A stretch of 57,551 nucleotides of DNA, from contig NZ_QNHG01000002.1 in NCBI RefSeq assembly GCF_003290025.1, positions 289,787 to 347,337 of the forward strand, given 5' to 3'. Of the stretch, positions 46,109-54,159 are shown in pieces. The position numbers and the translations under genes were made by a program. The DNA is from Pseudogemmobacter bohemicus (GTDB lineage Bacteria; Pseudomonadota; Alphaproteobacteria; Rhodobacterales; Rhodobacteraceae). Under the pieces are notes generated by a model, which saw only the letters and a list, made by a program, of their open reading frames with translations, ran no database searches and was not told the origin of the DNA. Numbering within the stretch: the stretch's first letter is position 1; every line of letters begins with the position of its first letter.

Positions 46109-46330
46109 TCAAGCGGCCCAGTCCGGAAAGATCTCGCCCTCGACATCCTCACCCGCCAGCGCCCGCGCAATGACATCCGAGACGCGGTTCGCGGCCGAGA
46201 CAAGCGCCACATCGGCCATATGGGCATAGCGGCCCGTGACGCTGCCTGCGGTATGGCCCAGCAGCCCGGCGATGGTGAACTCGGAATAGCCCAGGGTGGT
46301 GGCCACCGAGGCGAAGGTGTGGCGCAGGGT
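46109..46330 (-). pseudogene. Tyrosine recombinase (integrase), C-terminal fragment
   Basis: Only about the last 74 codons remain. They contain the catalytic box II (LRHTFAS), the LLGHT histidine segment and the nucleophile in GRYAHM, then a normal C-terminus. Immediately upstream (46334-46336) the frame hits TAG and the sequence becomes unrelated. The N-terminal two thirds are gone, so the protein cannot be made. It ends the phage-derived island. Confidence 0.85.
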
Positions 46331-46331
46331 A

Positions 46332-46571
46332 GCCTATGTGATGATTCAAACTGATGTGCGAAATGGATTGCGCGCGCCTTCCACTGCCAGGTTCCCAAGC
46401 AGGTACAACAAAGGCACAGGGCATGTTGGTGACTGCGTTTATCAGGTCTATGGTCAGTTTGATGCCCAGAACGGTTTCGGCGCGATGCTGCGCGGCACCT
46501 TCTCCGGAACAATCCGTTACTTCCCTGAGCGTGAACAGTGGCGGACCCTAACATTGGACATAAATGGCTAG
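46332..46571 (+). pseudogene. C-terminal fragment of an unknown protein (APSTAKF-type tail domain)
   Basis: About 79 codons reading AYVMIQTDVRNGLRAPSTARFPS... to ...RYFPEREQWRTLTLDING. I know this pattern (Q-x-V-x-x-x-L-x-A-P-S-T-A-x-F-P, then DAQN-F-GA) as a C-terminal domain in assorted hypothetical proteins. The frame upstream runs antisense through the integrase remnant, so the start and N-terminus are missing. Confidence 0.6.
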
Positions 46572-46757
46572 GGCTGCGCTGCGCGCGCGGGTTAGTGCAC
46601 GGGGCGGCAAACACCACGCTGCTATACCGGCGCGGCTAAAGGGCCTGCTGTGCCGTACAACCGTTTAACATGGCAGGGTTTGGCCGGTTTAAGGGGTTAT
46701 TGCAGGTAACGGCACATAGGTGGGCCTGCAAAACCCTTTATACCCTGCAAACCAGCA

Positions 46758-46777
46758 GGGCGGGTATCGACCCGCCC
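46758..46777. terminator. Hairpin after the truncated primase gene
   Basis: GGGCGGGT, loop ATCG, ACCCGCCC: a perfect 8-bp stem 24 bases past the primase stop on the minus strand, without a T-tract. The rest of 46572-46800 shows a few GTTTAA/GGTTAT words but no gene. Confidence 0.4.
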
Positions 46778-46800
46778 GACACAGTGCAGGCAGATATGGG

Positions 46801-48789
46801 TCAGAACGGACTATCCTGCGGTTCCTCCCCGCTGGAATCGCTGACCCTATACCGCTTTACCCCGGAAGGATCGTCGATACATCTCAGAACACGGCCTCCT
46901 ACCAACCGGTCTTTGTGACGTGCGAGATACCGACCGATGCTTCTCGCGTTGAAAGTTTGCTTGAGCGTACGGTCGATAAGCGCCTGACGCAAATCAAAGA
47001 CCCTCCCACGCGAGCTCTTTCCAGCCTCTTCGCTGATTTCCGCGAGTGTCACCGCTGCTCCGCCGAGCGCATCATGCCATAGCTCAAGCAGTTCAGCGAG
47101 GTCGCCCTTACGCGGATCATCCGCGATCACCCGCTCACGGGTCACAGTCGGATCATCCTCCCCCAACCAGACCAGCGACTCGCGGACGAGGTTCCAGTCT
47201 TCGAAAGACCCCATAGGAGTTAAAGGCTGCGGCTTGCCAGCCGTCACATAGGCCCGAAGCACGGTCAGTGCAGCGGCGACAAGCTGCGGGCGCATCCGCA
47301 TGGCCTCGTCAACAGGGCTGAAACCATGTGCCTCCTGATCCGGCCGCTCCTTCCCCGTATCGATCCGGCATACGAGAGTGCGCCGCCCGAGATCCCCAAC
47401 GACTTCCAGATTGTTGCCCGTGGCCATGACGAGGGCATTGGTCGGCAGGCGTTTCACCTCAGACTTACCAAGTACGCGCGAGGCGATAACCTCCTGCGTC
47501 AGCATTGAGCACAGAGTGTCACCGCCAAGGGGACGTTCGCAATTGTCGATGACCAGCACCGCATCGCCAGCCATGAGGACGCTGGCAAGGCGTTTTTCGT
47601 CCTCTTCCGGCGTCTTCCCCTGCGAGATAATGGTAGGCTTGTAGCCTGCCGCAATAACCCCAACTGTCTCACAGAGCAGGGTTTTTCCAGATCCGGCAGT
47701 TGGCGCATCGACAGCTATCAGGGGTGCTGATGGCAAAATGCGCCTCATCACCGCCGTCAAACAAGCGGAAAGCAGGACAGCCCGGTCAGCGCGGCTTGGA
47801 AACTTATACTCGCGGAATGGTGCGTAAAGGATTTCCAGAGCCGTCTGCGCGTCCAGTTTGCTCGGAGTTTCAGGGATCACGGGAAAGACTGTCCCACCGG
47901 GATCATAGAGTAAGCCGGAAACCTGATCGTAACCGGGCGTCTGCAATATCGTACCGTCTGCCCGAATGGTAGGACATGATACCACACCGCGCAGGACCGG
48001 CGCTCTCCACTCTCCAACCCGCGCCAGCAGGGCACTTGCATGGCTCACGGGTGGGTTGATCGGCCTGTTTCCAGACTCATTCTGAAAGTACCAATCAGCG
48101 GTGCGAGCAAAGTTTTCGCGCAGCCAAGCTCCGCTAATCGGATGAATCAGCAACGCACCGCTCGGACGGGACACACCATCCTTGCCTTCGCTAAGCGGCA
48201 ATCTGAGAACCCGAACCAGATTCTCGCCGCGCTGATATACACCCAACCGACCCTTGAGCAGTGCCTCCTCAGCTTGATCCACTTCTTCCGGCAGCCGCCC
48301 ACCCTGAACAAATATCTCCGACCGTCCGTCGCTGCGCTTGCCGGGTTTCGGTTCGGCCTGACCAATCCATGCCCGCAACGTCTGTTCGAGGCCTTGCAGG
48401 CCGAGGCGATTGCAGAGTTCAGGAAGACCCCACACGGGTTCACGAGCGGCTATCCGTTCACGCGTGGCTGCCGCTTTCCCTTTACGTTTCGATGCCTCCT
48501 CGTCCCCTGCCAAGGCCGCAACTTTCTCGGTCAGCAGGTCAACAGTTTCAACATCGAGACCCGCACGGACAAGCACGCCCGAGAGGATCATGCAAATCTC
48601 ATCGCGCTGACCGGCACCAGTAGGATAGACTGCCGCAACGACCGAAAGGAAGGCGAGCAGGCCACATCGGCGCTTGAGATCGGCGGCCTCGATAGTGGGA
48701 ATCACGGCAGGGCTATCAATCCACAGAACCCGTTCGCCGCTGGCCTGCACGACTTTGCGGCTTCTGGCCGGGTCTTCGGTCGGCGGCAC
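46801..48789 (-). CDS. Primase-helicase-like ATPase, probably truncated at the N-terminus
   Basis: 662 residues from a GTG. An N-terminal helical segment (CGLLAFLSVVAAVYPTGAGQRDEICMILSGVLVRAG) is typical of the region that joins a primase domain to its helicase. Next come Walker A PTAGSGKT near residue 365, Walker B VLVIDNCE, and MATGNNLEV as sensor. A primase-polymerase domain expected before this is absent: the frame meets TAA 12 codons upstream and a gene of opposite strand begins. It is a second replication gene unrelated to the island's own. Confidence 0.75.
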   Translation of the reverse strand: MPPTEDPARSRKVVQASGERVLWIDSPAVIPTIEAADLKRRCGLLAFLSVVAAVYPTGAGQRDEICMILSGVLVRAGLDVETVDLLTEKVAALAGDEEASKRKGKAAATRERIAAREPVWGLPELCNRLGLQGLEQTLRAWIGQAEPKPGKRSDGRSEIFVQGGRLPEEVDQAEEALLKGRLGVYQRGENLVRVLRLPLSEGKDGVSRPSGALLIHPISGAWLRENFARTADWYFQNESGNRPINPPVSHASALLARVGEWRAPVLRGVVSCPTIRADGTILQTPGYDQVSGLLYDPGGTVFPVIPETPSKLDAQTALEILYAPFREYKFPSRADRAVLLSACLTAVMRRILPSAPLIAVDAPTAGSGKTLLCETVGVIAAGYKPTIISQGKTPEEDEKRLASVLMAGDAVLVIDNCERPLGGDTLCSMLTQEVIASRVLGKSEVKRLPTNALVMATGNNLEVVGDLGRRTLVCRIDTGKERPDQEAHGFSPVDEAMRMRPQLVAAALTVLRAYVTAGKPQPLTPMGSFEDWNLVRESLVWLGEDDPTVTRERVIADDPRKGDLAELLELWHDALGGAAVTLAEISEEAGKSSRGRVFDLRQALIDRTLKQTFNARSIGRYLARHKDRLVGGRVLRCIDDPSGVKRYRVSDSSGEEPQDSPF

Positions 48790-48842
48790 GAGTTCTTCCC
48801 GCTGTCGATGGGCATGGGCAGAAGGTTACTTTTTGGCTGCCG

Positions 48843-49187
48843 ATGGTCCTCGCCATCGACGAGCAGGCCAGCGCGATCTTCATCGAACCGCGCCGCAATC
48901 GTGGCTTGAACGCAGGGGGCCGCAGGTTCGCCTTCTCCATGATGCACGAGCGCATCCGTACGGCAGACGAGGACTTTGCCGAAGTGCGGTTGACCATCGC
49001 CCAGTTTGGCGACCCGTCCGATGATCGGCGCGCGGTCAGGCTCCACACGGATGAAGGGCTCGAACTCTACTCCCGCGAGGAGTTGGAGCAGATGGTGGCT
49101 TCGACCTATGAGATGTGGCGCGAGGTGCTGGAAGAACGCGAGCGCAAGGCGCGCGATCGTACGACGGGGACTGGCCCGCTGATCTGA
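48843..49187 (+). pseudogene. Hypothetical protein, probably a C-terminal fragment
   Basis: About 114 codons with protein-like sequence (RRFAFSMMHERIRTADEDFAEVRLTIAQFGD; LYSREELEQMVASTYEMWREVLEERERKARD) and a natural-looking end. The frame is open upstream (GHGQKVTFWLP before the ATG) until it meets the decapitated primase gene, and no ribosome site precedes the ATG. No family recognised. Confidence 0.5.
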
Positions 49188-49226
49188 TGCGGTCTTGCAA
49201 ATCGGCAGATGGCCCCTGCGAGACTA

Positions 49227-49270
49227 TTTCTAAACCGTAAGGTCGCGTGTTCGAATCACGCTGGAGTGCA
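49227..49270 (+). other. 3' half of a tRNA-Arg-like sequence (candidate attachment remnant)
   Basis: TTTCTAA looks like an anticodon loop with TCT. It is followed by a perfect T-arm at 49245-49261 (GCGTG, loop TTCGAAT, CACGC) and an acceptor-like TGGAGTGCA. No D-arm or 5' acceptor strand fits upstream, so it is not a functional tRNA. Such 3' fragments are left at the far end of elements that integrate in tRNA genes. It differs from the tRNA-Thr at 32.1 kb. Confidence 0.55.
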
Positions 49271-49298
49271 GATTTTCCTCTCAAGTGCTTGAAGAATT

Positions 49299-49930
49299 TC
49301 ACCTTCTGGAGAGGCTTGAGAGCAGCGGAAGATCGCTGTCGTGCGAGGCTTTGGAGATTGTCGGTCTAACGTGCCCGATGTATTTCCTTCGTTGTCCTGC
49401 GTTCATGTAGGCTTCCGGCTTTTCATTTCTAAAGAACCGAGCCTGTACCACTCTACTTCCGACCACCAGCTCAATCGGCACATTCGAGTGGTTGAACAGC
49501 TCCAGCGAGACACACCCGCGAAAGCCAGGCTGGAACATCGAATTGATGCTTATGCCGAGCCGGTGGTAGCTGCTCTGCTGATGATGTCAGCATACACGTC
49601 TGAGGGCAATCCGATGTACTCAAGAGAGGTTGCTAGGACAGTCTGCCCGGGATGGACTAGGAAAACGTCACCGAGGTCGCGTCTGGTGGACTGAAAGAAT
49701 GCTTCTGGCCCTGATCGGTTATTTTCCGGGTGTAGGCTGATACTGGGTCTTTGATTGAGGACCGAAACGAGGAAGTCATAGCCAAGGCGCAAGTCTACAG
49801 AGACCGCCCCAACCTGATCACCCCCTAGCAACGGGTCGATGAATATCTGTCCATCTTGCCCACTGTTAATCCTTGCCGTGAGCTCCTCTCTAGTTAGAAG
49901 TGACACTGTTCCATCTCTCTCTGACTTCAA
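49299..49930 (-). pseudogene. dCTP deaminase-like gene with a frameshift
   Basis: Two frames together read like dCTP deaminase/dUTPase. Part 1 (49550-49930) has VGAVSVDLRLGYDFLV, VFLVHPGQTVLATSLEYIGLPSDVYADIISR. Part 2 (49299 to about 49575) has YHRLGISINSMFQPGFRGCVSLELFNHSN, in which the Glu of LELFN matches the deaminase catalytic residue. A single missing base near 49572 would join them as SRSSYHRLG. Likely starts are TTG at 49930 or GTG at 49906. It overlaps the metallopeptidase gene by 17-41 bases. Confidence 0.75.
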
Positions 49931-50622
49931 AGTTGCGGATCGACTTTTCCACTAAGTCATTGACCGTCCTTTCGATCCCATGCACATCAACCCCATCGTC
50001 TATCCATGGCGCGGCACGGTTGTTAATCTGGTCAAACAGATAGTCCCAACCGCTAGGGAAGACGCCATAAAGCTCTGCGTCTTCTGAAAATCGGTAAGGC
50101 AGGACATCATTAAAAGGGGCTGCGAGGCTCGGCAATTTGAAGCGCTGGCTCAGCGCTGGCAGCTTTCGTACAGCCAACGTCGTTTGGAACAGACCAACCA
50201 TCGGATCTTGCTGGCCGTTAAGAAAGTGCTCGATCACCTCGACACGTCTTGCTGTCGCGGGGTGGGTGTGGCTGGCCCCATGGTCTGGTGCAATAGCCAA
50301 AAGAGACTTCCTGCTGCCCTCGCCCGTATAGCAGGTGGAAAATAGGTCCGCAAAATGCTCCATCCGATGATTCAGATTTGCTTCTCGCCAGATTGCAGGA
50401 TGCAGGTTTGCCGGAGGCGGCCCAGGCGGGGCGAGCAACAGGGAAAACTCAGATACTTTATAGTGGTGATCCACAAAGTGCCCAAGCTCATGAAAGAGCG
50501 GGATGCAGAATATTGGGCGATGCTTGAATGCCTCCGGCGCACCTATTCGGACCAAGAGGGGTGCATAACCATTTGTGTCGAATTTATCCAAGGCCCGCGC
50601 GATGTGCGACCAAAGGTCCGCA
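49890..50622 (-). pseudogene. HELGH-type zinc metallopeptidase-like gene, 5' truncated
   Basis: About 244 codons. FHELGHFVDHH is the zinc-binding HExxH helix, and HRMEHFADLFSTC supplies a likely third ligand. A long C-terminal domain follows. The frame runs on upstream to 50888 but there it is only the antisense of the Lrp fragment, so the true N-terminus was lost at about 50.62 kb. No start is visible. It overlaps the dCTP deaminase-like gene, suggesting the two were once coupled. Confidence 0.65.
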
Positions 50623-50630
50623 GGGTTGAC

Positions 50631-50855
50631 GACCGTCTGGCGGGGTTTGAACGCAGCATCCGCGATTACTCCGAGGTGGTGGATTGCTGGCTGATGACCG
50701 GCAGTTTCGACTATCTCTTGCGCGTGGCGGTGGCCGATCTGGTAGAATTCGAGACCTTTCTGACCGGCAAACTGACCAAGGTGCCCGGGGTTGCGCTGAT
50801 CGAATCCTCGATCCCGATCCGGCGGGTGAAGACGAAACTCAGCCGGATCAGCTGA
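50631..50855 (+). pseudogene. Lrp/AsnC family regulator, C-terminal fragment
   Basis: 75 codons of the RAM ligand-binding domain: DRLAGFERSIRDYSEVVDCWLMTGSFDYLLRVAVADLVEFETF to the C-terminus. The DNA-binding N-terminal half is absent; upstream sequence belongs to the metallopeptidase on the other strand. The stop forms a TCAGCTGA palindrome with the stop of the convergent LysR gene. It marks the point where chromosomal sequence resumes. Confidence 0.8.
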
Positions 50856-51741
50856 GGGATTTTCGGGTCTCGGCCACGACATAATCAATCAGGCTGCGCA
50901 CCTTGCGCGGCAGAATGCGCCCCTCTAGCCAGACCATCGAGACGGGAGAGACCGGGCCGTCATAATCTGGCAGCAGCCGCACCAGGCCCAGCGCAGCAAG
51001 GTCTGGTGCGGTGACGAAATCCGGGCAAAAGGCGATCCCCAGCCCGTCTTGCGCGAGGCCCAGCGCCACATGGGCCGAATTGACCATGAATCGCGGATGG
51101 ATCTGGGCCTCGACCGTCATGCCCTGACGCGTCAGTGGCCAGAGCGCCGGGTCATGGTGGTTGGTATCGGCAATGCAGTCGTGATGCGCCAGATCGGCCG
51201 GGCTTGCCGGAATCCCGCGCCGCGCGATGTAATCCTCGGATGCGATCAGCAGGCTGGTGATGGTGCCGATCCGCCGCTGCACCAGCAGGCGCTGGCTGGA
51301 GGTGCCGATGCGGAAGGCCACATCCACCCCCTGCGCCGCCAGATCGGCATAGGCATCATCCAGCCGCAGGTCGATCACCAGATCCGGATGCGCCAGAGCG
51401 AAACCGCGCAGCAGCGCCTGTACATGGCTCTGTCCGTAAGTCACTGGCGCCGAAACCCTGAGATTGCCGGAAAGCCCGCGTTTGCCCTCGGAAATGCCGG
51501 CCAGCATTTCGTCGAACCCGTCCAGCAGCGCCGGGGCGCGGCGCAAAAGCTCCTCCCCCTCGGGCGTGGTGCCGACGCGGCGGGTGGTGCGCTGCAAAAG
51601 CCGGACGCCCAGTCGCTCCTCCAGCCCCGCCACATATTTCGACGCCAGCCGGTTCGAGATCCCCAGCCGTTCAGCCCCCTGTGCGAAGGAGCCGGCCTGC
51701 GCCGTGGCCACAAAGGCCCTGAGCCCGTCGAGAAAATCCAT
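50848..51741 (-). CDS. LysR-family transcriptional regulator
   Basis: 297 residues. Winged helix at the N-terminus (LRAFVATAQAGSFAQGAERLGISNRLASKYVAGLEERLGVRLL) and a substrate-binding domain after residue 90. The ATG at 51741 is the conserved start; upstream in-frame codons add a non-family stretch. It is divergent from the dioxygenase gene and probably controls it through the palindromes at 51.75-51.79 kb. Confidence 0.93.
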   Translation of the reverse strand: MDFLDGLRAFVATAQAGSFAQGAERLGISNRLASKYVAGLEERLGVRLLQRTTRRVGTTPEGEELLRRAPALLDGFDEMLAGISEGKRGLSGNLRVSAPVTYGQSHVQALLRGFALAHPDLVIDLRLDDAYADLAAQGVDVAFRIGTSSQRLLVQRRIGTITSLLIASEDYIARRGIPASPADLAHHDCIADTNHHDPALWPLTRQGMTVEAQIHPRFMVNSAHVALGLAQDGLGIAFCPDFVTAPDLAALGLVRLLPDYDGPVSPVSMVWLEGRILPRKVRSLIDYVVAETRKSLS

Positions 51742-51752
51742 CTGCGCGCCCC

Positions 51753-51789
51753 ATATTGGGAACATTTCGTTCCCACTCATTCCCAATAT
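51753..51789. promoter_or_regulatory. Nested palindromes in the LysR-dioxygenase intergenic region
   Basis: ATATTGGGAA (51753-51762) and TTCCCAATAT (51780-51789) form a perfect 10-bp inverted repeat. Inside it GGGAAC-ATTTC-GTTCCC (51758-51774) forms another. It lies 12 bases upstream of the LysR start, the usual place for the regulator's own site. Confidence 0.65.
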
Positions 51790-51876
51790 TCGCCATTTAG
51801 TTCTTAAACGCCGAGGAGCATATTCCCGTCAACAGGCGAAAGACTTCGCCCCTGGCATTCCGAAAGGAGAGTTGAA

Positions 51877-52695
51877 ATGAGCTTCGCCAAAGCAATGCAG
51901 GACCTGAAAGACCGGCTCTCGGGGTCGGACCGGATGCCGCTGGTGTTTCTCGGCCACGGTTCGCCGATGAACGCGATCGAGGATAACGACTATGCCCGAT
52001 CCTGGTCGGCTCTGGGTGAAAGCCTGCCGCGGCCTCAGGCGATCCTGGTGGTTTCGGCGCATTGGATGACCAATGGCACCACGCTGGTGGATGTGTCGCG
52101 GGTGCCGCGCACCATCCATGATTTCTACGGCTTCCCGCCAGAGTTGCACGCGGTGCGATACCCCGCGCAGGGCAGCCCCGAAATCGCGCAGGAGGTGATC
52201 AGCCTGCTCGCCAGCCACCATGCCGAAGGCGATGACACCTGGGGTCTCGATCACGGTGCCTGGTCGGTGCTGGCGCATCTTTACCCCGATGCCGATGTGC
52301 CGGTCTTCCAGCTGTCCATCGACATGTCGAAAGACCTCGACTGGCATCTGACCATCGGGCGTGACCTGGCCGATCTGCGCAACAAAGGCGTGCTGATCCT
52401 TGGCTCCGGCAATGTGGTGCATAATCTGCGTACCATGCGCTGGGGTGGCAAGCCCTATGACTGGGCGCTGGAATTTGACCAGTTCTTCGCCGACCGGCTG
52501 GAGACCCGTGACTTCGCGGCGATTGCCGACCGCGCAAAGATGGGCAGCCTTTTCCGCATGGCGCAGCCGACGCCCGACCATTACCTGCCCGCGCTGACCA
52601 TTGCCGGCATCGCCGATGGCCGTGACCGGCTGAGTTTTATGAACACCTCGATCGACATTGCTTCGGTGTCGATGCGCAGCTTCATCTTCCACTGA
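51877..52695 (+). CDS. 4,5-DOPA-type extradiol ring-cleavage dioxygenase (YgiD/DODA family)
   Basis: 272 residues. Zinc or iron ligands are visible as H27 in VFLGHGSPMNA and H62 in VVSAHWMT, and LDHGAWSVL carries the conserved histidine near the active site. The ATG at 51877 follows AAAGGAGAG. It probably acts on catecholic substrates; the true substrate is unknown. First gene of a rightward run with DoxX, a glutathione transferase and a hydrolase. Confidence 0.92.
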   Translation: MSFAKAMQDLKDRLSGSDRMPLVFLGHGSPMNAIEDNDYARSWSALGESLPRPQAILVVSAHWMTNGTTLVDVSRVPRTIHDFYGFPPELHAVRYPAQGSPEIAQEVISLLASHHAEGDDTWGLDHGAWSVLAHLYPDADVPVFQLSIDMSKDLDWHLTIGRDLADLRNKGVLILGSGNVVHNLRTMRWGGKPYDWALEFDQFFADRLETRDFAAIADRAKMGSLFRMAQPTPDHYLPALTIAGIADGRDRLSFMNTSIDIASVSMRSFIFH

Positions 52696-52738
52696 TTTCC
52701 CCGCGCGCGGGCATCGCGCCGCATCAAGGACCAAAATC

Positions 52739-53140
52739 ATGCTTGACCTTACCACCGCCCCCTGGGGTGTGCTTCTGCTCCGCCTGGCTCTGGCCGCCCT
52801 GTTCTTCGCCCATCTTTATCTGAAGCTCTTCATCTTCAGACCGGCGGGCTTTGTCGGCTTTTTCAAATCCATCGGCCTGCCCGCAGGCCTTGCATATCTT
52901 ACGATCCTGGCCGAGCTGGCCGGCGCCGTGGCGTTGCTTCTGGGCATCTGGCCGCGTGTCTTCGCGCTGCTGCTGGTGCCGCTGATGCTGGGAACCATCA
53001 TCAAGGTCCACGGCCCTGCCGGTTTCTGGTTCGACCGCCCGAATGGTGGCTGGGAATATCCCGCCTTCTGGATCGTCGGCCTGATCACGCTGGCTTTGCT
53101 GGGTGACGGCCCCTGGACCCTGATCGCCAGCCCGTTCTGA
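52739..53140 (+). CDS. DoxX family membrane protein
   Basis: 133 residues with four hydrophobic helices (LLLRLALAALFFAHLYLKL; LAYLTILAELAGAVALLLGI; VFALLLVPLMLGTII; FWIVGLITLALLG), the DoxX layout. The ATG at 52739 follows AAGGA; upstream in-frame sequence is not family-like. It lies 43 bases after the dioxygenase and is probably co-transcribed. Confidence 0.88.
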   Translation: MLDLTTAPWGVLLLRLALAALFFAHLYLKLFIFRPAGFVGFFKSIGLPAGLAYLTILAELAGAVALLLGIWPRVFALLLVPLMLGTIIKVHGPAGFWFDRPNGGWEYPAFWIVGLITLALLGDGPWTLIASPF

Positions 53141-53196
53141 TCTGCTATAGGGGGAGGTGGCGCGCCCGCCTCCCCGTTTCCATGAGGAGAGACCCG

Positions 53197-54159
53197 ATGC
53201 TTGTGAACGGAAAATGGACCGAGGACTGGCAGCCTGTCCAGGCCACCGACGCCAAAGGTGGTTTCGTCCGCCAGACGTCGGGTTTCCGCAACTGGATCAC
53301 GCCGGACGGCGCTGCCGGCCCGACCGGCGAGGCCGGGTTCAAAGCCGGGGCCGGGCGTTACCATCTTTATGTCGCGCTGATCTGCCCCTGGGCCTCGCGC
53401 ACCCTGATCGGGCGCCGGCTGAAAGGCCTGGAAGAGGTCGTTTCGCTTTCCGTGGTCGAGCCCGAACTGGGCGATCAGGGCTGGCGCTTTGCGATCCCCG
53501 ACCCGGTCACTGGCGCCACCTGGATGCATGAGATCTACAGCGCCGCTGACCCCCAGGTCTCGGGTCGCGCCACGGTGCCGGTACTTTGGGACAAAAAGAC
53601 CGGCACCATCGTGAACAACGAATCCGCCGAGATCCTCAGGATGTTCAATGCGGGTTTTGGCGCGCTGGCTTCCGGCCCCGATCTTTACCCCGAACCGCTG
53701 CGCGCAGAGATCGACGCGCTGAACGAGCGCATCTATCCGCGTCTGAACAACGGCGTTTACCGCACCGGTTTCGCGACCACCCAGCTGGCTTATGAAGAGG
53801 CGTTCCAGGACGTGTTCACCCAGCTTGACGAGCTGGAAACCCGCCTGGCCTCTGCCGGGCCGTTCCTGTTGGGCGAGACTTTCACCGAGGCCGATATCCG
53901 CCTCTTCGTGACGCTGATCCGGTTCGACGCCGCCTATTACGGGCTCTTTAAGACCAACCTGCGGCGCATCGCAGATTACCCGGCGCTGTCGGCTTACCTC
54001 GCCCGGGTGATCGCGCTGCCGGGGGTGCGGGAGACCGTCTCCATCGACCATATCAAACGCGGTTACTACTCGATCAGAAAGCTGAACCCGCTGGGGATCG
54101 TGCCGGTCGGGCCTGACCTGCCGGGGATCGACCCGGTGACCCTGAAAGAGGCTCTGTGA
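53197..54159 (+). CDS. Glutathione S-transferase, glutathionyl-hydroquinone reductase type (YqjG-like)
   Basis: Reduces glutathionyl-hydroquinones formed when quinones react with glutathione. The catalytic cysteine is C63 in LICPWASRT, and TVPVLWDKKTGTIVNNESAEIL is the glutathione-binding segment. The C-terminal helical domain ends with KRGYYSIRKLNPLGIVPVGP. It has 320 residues. The ATG at 53197 is chosen for its GAGGAGAG site over an ATG at 53182. Context with a ring-cleavage dioxygenase suggests aromatic or quinone detoxification. Confidence 0.93.
   Translation: MLVNGKWTEDWQPVQATDAKGGFVRQTSGFRNWITPDGAAGPTGEAGFKAGAGRYHLYVALICPWASRTLIGRRLKGLEEVVSLSVVEPELGDQGWRFAIPDPVTGATWMHEIYSAADPQVSGRATVPVLWDKKTGTIVNNESAEILRMFNAGFGALASGPDLYPEPLRAEIDALNERIYPRLNNGVYRTGFATTQLAYEEAFQDVFTQLDELETRLASAGPFLLGETFTEADIRLFVTLIRFDAAYYGLFKTNLRRIADYPALSAYLARVIALPGVRETVSIDHIKRGYYSIRKLNPLGIVPVGPDLPGIDPVTLKEAL

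Larger units (their letters stand above)
32217..46330. mobile_element. Phage-derived island: candidate capsid-forming satellite (cf-PICI-like)
   Basis: About 14 kb between tRNA-Thr and a truncated integrase. It encodes a full head and packaging set (terL, terS, HNH, connector, protease-capsid, portal), a primase-helicase, AlpA-like, MerR-like and XRE-like regulators, small coupled genes and a toxin-antitoxin-like pair. No tail, baseplate, holin or lysin gene is recognised. The size and gene order (integrase end, regulators, primase, heads, terminase) fit capsid-forming phage-inducible islands. The left edge is at or just after the tRNA. The right edge is lost with the integrase N-terminus, so the attachment duplication cannot be shown. 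Confidence 0.72.

Noticed and set aside
48040-48909. A 289-codon plus-strand frame opposite the truncated primase
   Set aside because: Antisense of the ATPase gene, without protein-like features of its own.
46000-50631. Direct repeat of the tRNA-Thr 3' end as attR of the island
   Set aside because: No copy of the tRNA-Thr 3' end was found by eye to the right of the integrase remnant; the tRNA-like fragment at 49.2 kb belongs to a different tRNA type.
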